Source of the DNA: Desmodesmus armatus
Lineage: Eukaryota > Chlorophyta > Chlorophyceae > Sphaeropleales > Scenedesmaceae
Direction: 5' to 3'
Assembly: GCA_007449985.2 (NCBI GenBank)
Contig: VIIQ02000737.1
Span: 1-64,000 of the forward strand
DNA length: 64,000 nucleotides
The translations under genes were made by a program, and so were the position numbers. Under the pieces are notes generated by a model that worked only from the letters and a program-made list of their open reading frames with translations, had not been told where the DNA came from and made no database searches. This document shows, piece after piece, positions 33,690 to 43,666 of the stretch (positions are counted from its first letter, which is position 1; the number at the start of each line of letters is the position of its first letter).

Positions 33690-36600
33690 ATGGTGCTCAG
33701 CAATCACGTGCTGGAGCATGTAAACCAGGTCATACAGTATTTGCCCGTAGATCCAGACCAGCTCCGGTCTGAGCTAGAGCAGATAGGGCAGGATTCCACC
33801 CCGCTCAAGCAGGAGCTGCTGCAGATCGAGCGCTGCAGTCAGCTGATCTTGCAGCAGCTGGCGGCCTTCAGCACCCACAGGGAACCCCCGACAGACCGCT
33901 GGGATGGCAGTTTGTCAGAATCCCTTGCTGGTGAGCCTGTTCAGCAGCAGCAACAGCCGCAGCCAGCCGTGCAGCAACGGCTTCGCAGCATTATCGTGGA
34001 TCACAACCAGCACACGTTTAGTGTGGTCGAGGCGCCAGGGTCAGCTCATTCTGCTGGTGGTAGGACCTCTCCTTCCCGCCAGTTTGAGCAGCAGCGCACC
34101 CCTCAGCCCCAGGTCAGTGTCCACTACAACAGGGCTTATGAGCCGGACCCAGCCAATGCTGCAGCAGCGGCCTTTTATGCAGCACAGCAGCAGCCGATGG
34201 GCCCTCCCCCTGGGCAAGGGCAGGAGGTGCCTGTCCGGCATCAGCCACACTCTGACAGTGTCCCGGCAGCACAGGATTCGCAGTCAGCGGGACTGCAGCA
34301 GCAGGTAGCAGCACTGACCGAGAAGGTGGAGCTACTGATGCAGCAGGTGTCTGCACACCACAGCTCTGAGCGGCGCTCTCAGCAGCAGGTCAGTCTACTG
34401 CACGAACAGCTACAGCACCTGCATCAGCTTTATGCTAACTCACAGGCAGAGGTGCGCTGCTGGCAGGAGCACAGCAGTATCCCTGCAGTGCAGTTCCAGC
34501 AGCAGGAGCCGCTTGGTTCAGCAGCGCTCGGCGCTGCTGCCCTGGGCGGGCGGTCTGTTTCCCCTGTGGCAGCCTCTACGGGGCCCATGCAGCAGCAGCA
34601 GCAGTCGCTGCTGCGCCCCTCCCAGCGCCTCTTGTCGGCCCTCTCTCCTCGGGGTTACTCACAGCCAACTGCAGTGCTTCAGCAGCAGGAGCCGCTTGGT
34701 TCAGCAGCGCTCGGCGCTGCTGCCCTGGGCGGGCGGCCTGCTGCTCAGTCCCCCTTGGCAGTCTCAACTGGGCCCATGCAGCAGCAGCAGCAGCAGTCGC
34801 TGCTGCGCCCTTCCCTGGGTTTCCGGGCACGCCCCAGCTTCCAGCAGGAGCAGGAACGGTATGAGAAGGCCTACAAGGCAGCCAAGGACAGGGCCGAGTC
34901 CTCAGTGCCGCTGTACGACGGCACCACTTCAGCCAGGGAGTGGGAGCGTTATGTCTATGCGTGGTTCGAGTCAGTGTCAGAGCTGGGGGTGACAGAGAAG
35001 GACTTAGCCCGCATCCTCAGCAACCGTATCACTAGGAAGTACCTCAGCGACCACGCTCGGGGGAACAGCGCCTGGAGCAGCCCACCTCCCTCAGGGGTGT
35101 TGTTCAGGCGCTGCAGGATCTGCAGCCTGACTCCCAGGGGTTGCAGTCAGCGCTGGCGGGGGTGCGCAACATGCACCATGCGTCGCCCCTCGCCTGCTAC
35201 CAGGAGATGGACCGCCAGTATAAGACGTTCAGCACAGAGGTCCCTGCTGGGGCAGCTGTGCAGGATGTCCTCTGGGTGTTTGGACCCAGGTGGGCCACCA
35301 AGCTGCTCGAGGCCCTCGAGCGCAAGTGCAAGCCTGGTACAGCGTATTACAGCTGGGGAATGCTCCGCACCTGCGCTGTTGAGCTTACCACAGCCCTGCA
35401 GGCAGAGCAGCAGTGGGACGAGCAGCACCAAGCAGCTTCTACTCCGGCAGCAGCAGCAGGCCAGTCGCGCTCGCCCAACCCTCGGCAGCGTCCTCAGCGC
35501 CAGCAGCGGTGGGAAGCAGACGGGCCTCCTCCTGACCAGCAGCGGCGGCAGGTGCGCTTTGACATGGAGGGTGACCTGGGCCCTTCTGTCGGGCCTCAAC
35601 TCAATGCAGCACAGGTGCGCGTGCAGCCCATGTTATGCGGGGCCAGCACACGCACTGTGCTGTCACAGTTCAGCACAGCCAACCGTCTAGGCAGCAGTCT
35701 GGGTGGGGTTACGTTCAGCAGCAGCAGCAGCCTCCGGTCCAGCAGGGCCAAGGCACAGCAGGGGACTCTGGGCCCTCAGTCAGGGTTTAAGGGTCGCCCT
35801 GGGCGCATCCTTATGGCGCAGTATGGTGCAATCGGGCACAGCGCGGCTACAGAGCCCGAGGCGGCAGCGGAGGCAGCACAGCAGCAGGCCCACATGGCTG
35901 CCACTCGGCAGTGGCAAGGGTCTGCTGGGGGCGGCAGCAGCAGCAGTAGTGCTGCCCCTATCGCCAGCAGCAGCGCGGCAGCAGTACAGGACCCTGGCGG
36001 GCCTGTCAGTAGCGCTGCTGGTGCCACACCTCCTTTGGCTTCTCCAACAGTGGTGGACTCCCCGGCCTCACCCTCTTCCAGCAGCAGCTCAGGTGGGATG
36101 TTGGGTGCTGGGCGCGCAGGGGTGACGGTACAGGTCGGCAGCAATGGTGCTTGCAGTAGCAGCAGTGCCGGCAGCAACAGTGGGGTGGACAGCGGCAGCA
36201 TCGCTGTTCCAGTGGGTAACTCAGGGCAGCAGTCGGGCAGCCTCAGCGGCTCAGCACAGGACATGTGCCGCTTGCATGAGGCTGCTGCTGGGTTCGCTGG
36301 CGAGTTCAGCAACCTCATGTGTGTGGGGCTTGCACTGGCAGCCGGTCGCCGGCCCAACAGAGCAGAGGCAGTGGGCCCTGACGATGACCAGCAGCAGCAG
36401 CAGTCGCGCACGGATGTACAGCAGGTCACCCGTATCATTGCGTGCTTCAAGCGCGCAGCGATGGCGCTGTCAGTTGCAGACCTGGCAGCAGTGCAGGCGA
36501 AGCCAGAGCTCTCAGCCTTCAAGGAGCTACTCGCCGCCATATACACAGTGCTGCAAGGGTACCAGGAGCGTATCCCAGCTTTGGCAGCAGCAGCAGGGCC

Positions 36601-37477
36601 CTTGGCCAGCGCAGTGGAGTTCCTGACCTCTTGGCAGGACGGGCCCGACATCGGGACCGACAGCAGCAGCAGCAGTGCCTTGGAGCAGGCAGCAGTAGCG
36701 CCGCCCGCCGGCCTTGCCGACGCGCGCGCAGGCCACAGCCACAGCAGTAGGAGCAGCAGCAGCAGCTTCGGTGTCAGCATGGGTCTGGGGTGCACAGCCC
36801 TGCGCAGGGGGCCAATCTGTTCGCCTCTCACCGCGCAGAACAGGGCCCATGTGGGGGACATGCTGCGCCGCTACGCGGCCGCGGCAAGTCCAACGCGCAA
36901 GCTGAACCTCACCATGGCAGGCATGTGCCATATCCAGGGCAGCATCAGGGGGCAGGGTGGGCAGCAGTACAAGCTAGCGCCAGGGTTGGACAACGGCTGC
37001 AGCATCACCGCCGGCAGCGAGCACTGGTTCCTCGGCAACCACCACCGGTTCCTGTACCCGGGGAGCCCTGCGCAGCTGTGCCAGCTAGAGCAGCCCATCC
37101 CCATCGGCATGTTTGCCGGCCGAGAGACCTGCCACGCCACACACTGTGTGCTGGGCCTGCCGCTGCAGCTGGGCCAAGGCGTGTACCCTGTTGACGTGCT
37201 CATCGTCAAGGGGGGCAACTTCGACCTGGTGCTCGGCAACAATTTTATGTTTGACTACGCAGCGCGGCTGTGGCAGCGGGATTTCAACAGCAGGGACACA
37301 GGGCGCTACCTCATCCTGCCGCTGACCCCGCGCTTGTGCGCCCCTGGCGTGTCAGCACCGGAGCCCCCTCCCAACGCCCACAGCCACTGGTACCCCCAGC
37401 AGCGCCTGCCCCTCCTCTACGACGTGTGCACAGACACCCTGACTGTCACACCCGTCTCGGAGTACAGCACGGCATAG
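33690..37477 (+). CDS. Gypsy gag, with protease-like domain at its end
   Basis: The structural polyprotein packages element RNA. The N-terminal half runs from ATG 33690 (LSNHVLEHVNQVIQYLPVD) through Gln-rich linkers, with a duplicated block EPLGSAALGAAALGGR (about 34507 and 34687), to the capsid-like part (YDGTTSAREWERYVYAWFES...YLSDHARG). The frame then changes at a G-run (35058-35064): one extra G would join it to RLEQPTSLRGVVQALQDLQP and the second frame, which continues RNMHHASPLACYQEMDRQYK to the stop at 37477. After a Ser/Ala/Gln-rich region, the end resembles an aspartic protease: LAPGLDNGCSITAGS and VKGGNFDLVLGNNFMFDYA. The catalytic triplet reads DNG, not DTG or DSG. No CCHC knuckle is seen. 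Either a -1 frameshift or a missing base explains the frame change. Confidence 0.8.
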
Positions 37478-37541
37478 ACGGCTGGTTGGTATAGGTATGT
37501 GAGTGTTTTGTGTCCTTATGGCGGGTTTATAGTCGTATCCA

Positions 37542-40500
37542 ATGTCTGTATGCAGTGAACCACAGCAGGGGGGGTCTGAGTGTGCGGCTGAAGGGGTTTC
37601 ACCTGCTGGCCCTGAACGCATCTCAGCCTTGTTGGAGGCACTCCGCCTCAAGCGAGATTTGTACCCTCATCTGACTGATCAGCAGTATAACCAGTTGGAG
37701 TGTTTGGTTGTGGCGTATCATGACGTGTTTGCATTGACTGACGATGTCATTGGTTGTGTGCCGGAAGAGAAGGAGGTGTTCCATCGTGTGCCCACTCTTC
37801 CGGACATGAAGCCCGTTCGTCGCAAGGGCTACAGCATGAGCATGCATGAGCGGTTGGCGCTCAAGGTTGAGTTGCAGCGGTTGTTGCGGTTAGGGGTTAT
37901 CAGGCCTAGCCAGAGCCCTTGGATGTCTCCTGTGGTGATGGTGCCCAAGCCCAATGGCAAGCTGCGGCTCACTTGTGACTTTAGGGGTATCAACAAGGGC
38001 ACCGTTGCGGACCCTTATCCTCTGCCTACTGTTGATGAGATGTTGGCTAGCATGGCTGGTAGTACTATGTGGAGCCAGCTGGATGCAGTTTCTGGGTTTT
38101 GGCAGATCCCAGTGCATCCAGATGATATCCCTAAGTGTGGCTTTACAACATGTTTCGGCAACTATGAGTGGGTTCGCATGCCTATGGGTATGGTGTCCAG
38201 CCCTGCCACATACCAGCGCCTGATGGACCAGATGCTGGATGGCATTGAAGGGGCTAGGACATATGTGGATGATACATTTGTATATTCTTGTGACTTTGAC
38301 AGGCAGCTTGACTCACTGCGGCAGGTGCTTGCCAAGGTGCGTGAGTACAAGTTGTTGCTGCAACCGTCCAAGTGCAGCTTCTGTGTGCGTCGTGTTGTGT
38401 GTTTAGGTCATGTGTTGGATGCAGATGGCATCAAGCCTGTGGAGAGCAAAGTGCAGGCCATTGTGGACCTGCCTCTGCCTGATTCTGTCAAGGCTTTGAA
38501 GGGCTTTTTGGGCATGGCAGGGTACTACCGCAAGTTCATCCAGAACTTTGCACACCTGTCAGCACCCTTGATGGACATGCAGAAACGTGGCGTGGCTTTT
38601 GAGTGGGATTTGGAGCGTGTGGCTGCTTTTGAAGCTATCAAGCAAGCCCTTGTGTCTGCTCCCTGTTTGGCAGCGCCGCGGTGGGACTTGGATTTTATCC
38701 TCACCACTGATTGGTCTTGCGCTGCAGTTGGGGCAGTGTTGTCTCAGATTGACCCGGTGACTGGCTTTGAGCATCCCATTGCTTTTGCATCACGAGCCCT
38801 CACCGCAGCAGAGCGCAATTATGCGCCCACTGAGGGTGAGTGTCTGGCAGTCAAGTGGGCTGTTGATAAGTACCGCTATTACTTGCATGGGCGCAAATTC
38901 AAGCTGCGCGTTGATCACCAGGCTCTGGTGTGGTTGGACTCTGCCAGGTTTAACAACAGCAAGCTGGAGCGGTGGGCTTTAGCACTGCAGGAGTATGATT
39001 ACACTGTGGAGTACATCAAGGGTGAGACCAATGTGGTAGCTGACCACCTGTCTCGCTCTTGTAGTGCTGTTGTTATGCGTTGCGCGTATGCCCAGGCCAA
39101 GGTCCCTTGTGTGCCTCGTCGTCAGCGCCAAGCTATGCGGGCCTTGGTGCCCTGGGTGCGCATGTGTGCAGCGTGGCCCGATCAGGCGGCCAAGCAAAGT
39201 GAGCTTGATGCTGTACCCTGTGACGTGTGTGGCCACGCTGGCGGTTTTGACAACATGGTGATTTGTTCTGGGTGTGACCAGTGCTTCCACCTACGTTGTG
39301 TGGTTCCCGCCATGTCTACCGTGCCTAGTGGCGAGTGGTTTTGTTCTGGGTGTGATGTTCTGTTTTCGAACTCGGTGGACGAGTGGAAGGACGATGCTAC
39401 AGTCCTCAGCTATCACGCTAGTGATCCCTATTTGGATTCGGTGCTGTTGGCTTATGTCCGTGGTGATCACTCTGACGCTGTGCTAGCCGCCTTAGCGCCT
39501 GATCAGCGCAGGCTAGTACAGCGTCGCGGCCAGCGTGTGCGGGTGCACAGCAAGTTGCCAGATTGGTTGTCTGTTTGTCGTGTCATTGGCGGTCAGGACT
39601 GTTGGCGCACCTGTCCCCCGGTTGAGTACCGTTGGGACTTGATTCGGGCTATGCATGATGCTCTGGGACACGGGGGGGTCAATCAGACCTTGGCTTGCTT
39701 GCGCCACTCTTTTCACTGGCCGGGCATGTCAGGTGATGTCAGCATGTTTGTTCGTGTGTGTGACAGTTGCCAGCGGCGCAAGCTGGTAATGCCGGAGGCA
39801 CCCCTACTGCAGGAGCCTGTTGTGCGTGGGCCCTTTGAGCATGTTCATGTGGATCTGTGTGGGCCGTTTGACACACCTGTAGTGGATGTTCATGGGCGCA
39901 TCAGCATGCCTGAAAAGCCTTTGAAGGCTCATGTTGTTATCATGGTGGATTACTTCACCAAGGCTGCTGAGTTTGCAGTGGTTTACAGCAAGACCCCAGC
40001 CGCTGTGGCCAAAGCATTTTACTATACATGGATTTGTCGTTACTTCGTGCCAAGTCATGTCACCAGTGACAACGGTACTGAGTTTGAAACTGATTTTGTA
40101 CATTTGTTGGCGCGTCTGGGTATCAAGCACGTACACACCAGTGCGGTGCACCCCGCGGCCAATGGGGCTGTTGAGCGGGTTGTACAGTCTTTTAAGGCTA
40201 TGCTCAGGGCGCACATTAACGCCCACCCTGAGCATTGGTTGCAGAGTGTTCCTGTTGTCCGCATGCAGTATTGGTCTCGCCTGCACACGGCCCTGGGCGT
40301 CAGCCCTCATGAGATGGTGTTTGGTCGCCGGCCTGTGCATGCTGTTCCTTTGGCAAACCTGTTTGCTTTGGCTGGTCAGCGCTCCCCAGTTGTGTCCGTT
40401 GTGCCTGACGAGTGTGCTGATCCATTGCTACATGTGCAGCGTTTGCAGCAGCAACTGCTCGCGCGTGACGTGGAGGTGTTTGAGCGCATTCGGGAGCAGT

Positions 40501-40790
40501 TCAAGCGCAATGCTGCGCAATGGCCCAACCGGTTCGACAATGCGCGCCCTCTTCACATGGGGGAGCCGTTGCGTGTTGGTGACTGGGTGTTGGAGATTGT
40601 TGCTGGGCCCGTCCCTTCTTTGCAGTCGCGTGTGAAGGGCCCCTTCAAGGTGGTAGATTTTGTGGGTCCTGGTGGTCAGATTGGCTTGTTGGAAACTGGG
40701 CGTACAGAGTTCAAAGCGCCTGTACAGTTCAGGCGTCACATCAGCACCTTGGCAAAGTACACGGCCAGGCACCATCTGTTGGCTCCTTGA
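37542..40790 (+). CDS. Gypsy pol: RT, RNase H, PHD finger, integrase
   Basis: 1082 codons, intact. Reverse transcriptase: WMSPVVMVPKPNGKLRLTCD, LDAVSGFWQIPVHPDD, catalytic YVDD in ARTYVDDTFVYS. The RT connection follows: LGMAGYYRKFI. RNase H: ILTTDWSCAAVGAVLSQ, ERNYAPTEGECLAVKWA. About residues 560-610 form a PHD-type zinc finger, CDVCGHAGGFDNMVICSGCD then CFHLRCV and WFCSGC, an uncommon passenger in pol. Integrase: zinc-binding H/C region (ALGHGGVNQTLACLRHSFHW, CDSCQRRK), core Asp in HVDLCGPFD, Asp in SDNGTEF, Glu in NGAVERVV. The C-terminal part, WVLEIVAGPVPSLQSRVKGP, is SH3-like; no chromodomain is seen. The start ATG 37542 lies 62 bp after the gag stop, in another frame, so expression needs its own start, reinitiation or a bypass. 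Confidence 0.93.
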   Translation: MSVCSEPQQGGSECAAEGVSPAGPERISALLEALRLKRDLYPHLTDQQYNQLECLVVAYHDVFALTDDVIGCVPEEKEVFHRVPTLPDMKPVRRKGYSMSMHERLALKVELQRLLRLGVIRPSQSPWMSPVVMVPKPNGKLRLTCDFRGINKGTVADPYPLPTVDEMLASMAGSTMWSQLDAVSGFWQIPVHPDDIPKCGFTTCFGNYEWVRMPMGMVSSPATYQRLMDQMLDGIEGARTYVDDTFVYSCDFDRQLDSLRQVLAKVREYKLLLQPSKCSFCVRRVVCLGHVLDADGIKPVESKVQAIVDLPLPDSVKALKGFLGMAGYYRKFIQNFAHLSAPLMDMQKRGVAFEWDLERVAAFEAIKQALVSAPCLAAPRWDLDFILTTDWSCAAVGAVLSQIDPVTGFEHPIAFASRALTAAERNYAPTEGECLAVKWAVDKYRYYLHGRKFKLRVDHQALVWLDSARFNNSKLERWALALQEYDYTVEYIKGETNVVADHLSRSCSAVVMRCAYAQAKVPCVPRRQRQAMRALVPWVRMCAAWPDQAAKQSELDAVPCDVCGHAGGFDNMVICSGCDQCFHLRCVVPAMSTVPSGEWFCSGCDVLFSNSVDEWKDDATVLSYHASDPYLDSVLLAYVRGDHSDAVLAALAPDQRRLVQRRGQRVRVHSKLPDWLSVCRVIGGQDCWRTCPPVEYRWDLIRAMHDALGHGGVNQTLACLRHSFHWPGMSGDVSMFVRVCDSCQRRKLVMPEAPLLQEPVVRGPFEHVHVDLCGPFDTPVVDVHGRISMPEKPLKAHVVIMVDYFTKAAEFAVVYSKTPAAVAKAFYYTWICRYFVPSHVTSDNGTEFETDFVHLLARLGIKHVHTSAVHPAANGAVERVVQSFKAMLRAHINAHPEHWLQSVPVVRMQYWSRLHTALGVSPHEMVFGRRPVHAVPLANLFALAGQRSPVVSVVPDECADPLLHVQRLQQQLLARDVEVFERIREQFKRNAAQWPNRFDNARPLHMGEPLRVGDWVLEIVAGPVPSLQSRVKGPFKVVDFVGPGGQIGLLETGRTEFKAPVQFRRHISTLAKYTARHHLLAP

Positions 40791-40821
40791 TTTTTTTGGT
40801 CTGGCGAGGGTTGCCCTGTGG

Positions 40822-42531
40822 TGGTAACAATTCACACCACTACATTATGTAGTAGTTTGAGTTGTGCTGTTGTGTCTTTCATGTCACAGCCCTAAACCCC
40901 ACAACAGCATCTGTGTGTGCATGTAGGCTGTGCCTGCATTGCAACATTGTCCGGTGTTCGCAGATGGTTTTGCACATGATGTTGTCTGTCTCAGGGTTTG
41001 GTTGTTACCACCACAGCGCAGACAGGATCCCCTCCCAGATGGTTGTTGTGCCTTGCTTTTGGGTGCTGTGCTCTGCTTTTGGGCAAGACTTGACACGTTC
41101 GTAGGTGCTGGCTGGACACAGGTGCCCTACTCATGTTAGCGGCAAGTTCAGTAGAACCTCTTCGTGTGTACTGTGCTCGCTTTTCATTTGTGCTTGTGTG
41201 CTGTGCGTACGTTCAGGCCAAGGTCCCTTGCCGGCTATGCCGTTCTCTGGATACTGTGTGGACCTTGGTGCCCTGGCGGCGCCTTGTTTTAGTTTGGCTT
41301 GATTCCTTGTCCTGCGATGTTTGCTTGCTTGTTCCAAGGTTGAGCGTGGCTCCCTTGATGTCTCTGGATAGGGAGTGCACCATGCGCTGCATTCCCCTCC
41401 TCTTGTCTGCTTGTTCCAGGGTTGAACGCGGTTCCCCTGATGTCTGTCTGTCGGTCTGTCACATGGACGTTCCATTCCCCTGTTCTCGTCTTGTCTGAGG
41501 GTTGAACTAATTCCCCTCCAAGTGGTTTTTCTGTCCTGTTTCGGTCCTGCATTTACGCTTGGGCACACGGGTGCTCTCTTCTGTTGTGATTTTGTGGTGT
41601 TTTTCGCAGTGTCGGCTGGTGTCTCTTCTGCATTGCCCACTTGGTGTGGTGTACTATGTTCCGGGCACCCCTGTGGCCTTGCAGATGCTTGTGGGGGTGT
41701 GTTGGCAGGGTGGGTGCAAGTTGTGTGTGGCTGGTGGGGTTGTGTGTGTTGGGATGTTCCTTCCTTCTTTTTTCTGCAGTGGTGCAGTCAGGTGGATTCG
41801 GGGCGGGTACTGTCCTTCCGCTCTTCCTGCTCTGGGGGGTAGGAGGCGTAGCCACGCAGTTGTCGAGCAGGCTGAGCGTTAGTCCAGCAGTTGGGGACTG
41901 ACGTGTGTAGAGATGTGTGAGACTGCAGTGAGAATGCAGTGATCAGCCTGTTGTGGTGAAGTGGACACTACATTCTATCAGGGTGTCAGGTTCAGTGAGT
42001 GGAGTAGGAGACGCTATACTGTAGCAGAGTGTCGTGATGAGAGTGAGAAAGGAGTTGAATCAGTTGTACAGCCTGCATGACGCGTGTGTCAGTGTGTCTG
42101 GTTACAGCGGATGTCGATGAGGTCATAACAGTAAGGATACTCGGTTCCTGTGACTACAGCACTCACTGAGATATGTGATGTGTAGTGTTGTGCAAGTGAA
42201 GCAATGGCGAGGAAAATACATGGTAACAATTCACACCACTACATTATGTAGTAGTTTGAGTTGTGCTGTTGTGTCTTTCATGTCACAGCCCTAAACCCCA
42301 CAACAGCATCTGTGTGTGCATGTAGGCTGTGCCTGCATTGCAACATTGTCCGGTGTTTGGGATTAACACGGTCCAGCTCAGTCGATAGACGTGGTCTCCT
42401 GAGTCTTCAGTCTCGAGTCGTTTCTGTGGTTGGTTTCAGTGAGAAGATCGTCAGGTGGCTGCTTCTCGCGTAGCGGTCAAGGACAGCGTCCCTTTCTTGC
42501 AATTTTGTACCCCTCGCTTGTCAAACTATAT
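40822..42531 (+). repeat. 3' LTR-like segment with 1396-bp unit inside
   Basis: Begins TGGTAACAATTCACACC and ends CAAACTATATG like the 310-bp 5' segment. It is longer by 1399 bp because of the unit at 40848-42243 plus TTA. Confidence 0.6.
40848..42243 (+). repeat. 1396-bp unit, direct copy
   Basis: TGTAGTAGTTTGAG...CACTACA, with TTA on both sides. The first 110 bp match the LTR-like segment, and the last 22 bp match its beginning. Around 41200-41330 it keeps a degenerate relic of the pol linker: CAYVQAKVPC...LVPW...CDVC against CAYAQAKVPC...LVPW...CDVC in the intact pol. So the unit is a deleted derivative of the same Gypsy family, not an unrelated guest. Confidence 0.75.
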
Positions 42532-42576
42532 GTACATTATTAGGTAGGGGGATCGTTGCCCTCCGACTCCACCATA

Positions 42577-42791
42577 TAGCCACCTGACGATCTTCTCACT
42601 GAAACCAACCACAGAAACGACTCGAGACTGAAGACTCAGGAGACCACGTCTATCGACTGAGCTGGACCGTGTTAATCCCAAACACCGGACAATGTTGCAA
42701 TGCAGGCACAGCCTACATGCACACACAGATGCTGTTGTGGGGTTTAGGGCTGTGACATGAAAGACACAACAGCACAACTCAAACTACTACA
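42577..42791 (-). repeat. Inverted LTR-internal fragment
   Basis: Reverse complement of the LTR-like segment's TGTAGTAG...GTCAGGTGGCT part. It is joined, with a 67-bp or so deletion, to ATATGGTGGAGTCGGAGGG, i.e. across the LTR/primer-site border. It is the right end of the composite, next to the target duplicate. Confidence 0.8.
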
Positions 42792-43429
42792 CGAACCAGT
42801 CTGGCCTGCACTCATACTTGGGTGGTCTGCCAGCCACCATACCATACCAGTTTGATGCTCGCCAGGCTACCCCCTGGAACTGGCCTTCCGCAAACGGGCG
42901 CCCATCAGCATCTGGCACCATCGCACGGCAAAACGGCACTCGATCGCACTGCGCCAAGTCAGCAAAGTTGTCTATCCTGAGTGCTGTGCAGTAGTCCTGA
43001 ACAGCCGCCAGGTAGGCGACAAACCTGCAGCCAGCATACATAACATGAGACGGCTGACAGTGCTTTGCTGTATCTACATACAGCTGAAAGTGCACCTCCC
43101 ACCGACATGAGTGATCTCACTTGCCCAGCACCCATCACGGCATGGCCAGCAGCGTTCAGCAACGGTACGTACATCTCTCCGTCTGTGGTGGGCCAGCCCA
43201 GCTCGTTGATCAGGCACTTGACTGTAGATGTGCATTTTGACTGCTGCAAGTGCTGTAAATCTAGCCTTGTGCTGCTGTTCACAAAGCTGCACACCGCATT
43301 TGGCTGCTCCTGCAGTGACCCCGTAAGACTGGCTGCATTTGCAGCACTGCTGACTGCGAAGCTTGCCAACAACAACAAAAAGCCGCAGAGCACCTGAACG
43401 ACAGGCGTGGTTCGGGCTGGTCCTTCCAT
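42792..43429 (-). pseudogene. Gene A, 5' part with signal peptide
   Basis: Exon 1, 43121-43429, starts ATG at 43429: basic residues then VLCGFLLLLASFAVSSAANA, a good signal peptide, followed by NAVCSFVNSSTRLDLQHLQQ and CLINELGWPTTDGEM (gene B: CVLDQLGQPQTAAER). Exon 2 starts near 43024 (FVAYLAAVQDYCTALRIDNF; gene B: LLIYITAVSEYCAALSSNMT) and runs to CRPDWF, where the Gypsy composite interrupts it at TTCG. The remainder lies at 30378-31458 and 26989-28583. The exon 1/2 phase is off by one in this sequence. Probably a plasma-membrane or secretory-pathway protein; function unknown. Confidence 0.7.
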
Positions 43430-43666
43430 CACAGCTGCAGGTGAACAAATGTGTTGTGCGCTTGGTGTGTGGCCAATTGAGAGCTTGCGACATAATATAT
43501 CAGACCAAATGATCCAAACGCAACCAGCTTTCCTGCTGGCGCCACAACCCCGGGTCTACGGTGTGTTACGGAACACAGATATGATCACTTTTTCCGAAAC
43601 CGCGTGTACAGCCTTTTTGGGAGCACCAGTGACTTCAAGCTGTGTCACTTGAACATAAAAGTTAAC
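43430..43666. promoter_or_regulatory. Shared divergent promoter of genes A and B
   Basis: 237 bp separate the two start codons, which face away from each other. There are no distinct TATA boxes at fixed distances; an AT-rich patch CATAATATATCAG lies near 43490. Shared control is inference from the layout and the paralogy. Confidence 0.4.

Larger units (their letters stand above)
31459..42791. mobile_element. Ty3/Gypsy composite inserted in gene A
   Basis: Outer boundaries are set by homology and a 4-bp target duplication: CGAA at 31455-31458 and at 42792-42795 (TTCG on the gene strand). Terminal bases are TGTAGTGG at the left and CTACTACA at the right. From the left: an inverted 1396-bp unit (31459-32854), a TACTACATAATG microrepeat (32855-32890), a partial direct copy of the same unit (32891-33330), a 310-bp LTR-like segment (33311-33620), gag and pol (33690-40790), then an LTR-like segment 40822-42531 that contains a complete direct 1396-bp unit (40848-42243), and an inverted fragment (42577-42791). 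The order shows nesting and rearrangement after or during insertion; I cannot fix the sequence of events. Confidence 0.8.

Noticed and set aside
35776..36861. 361-codon minus-strand frame
   Set aside because: Antisense shadow of the Gln/Ser-rich part of gag.
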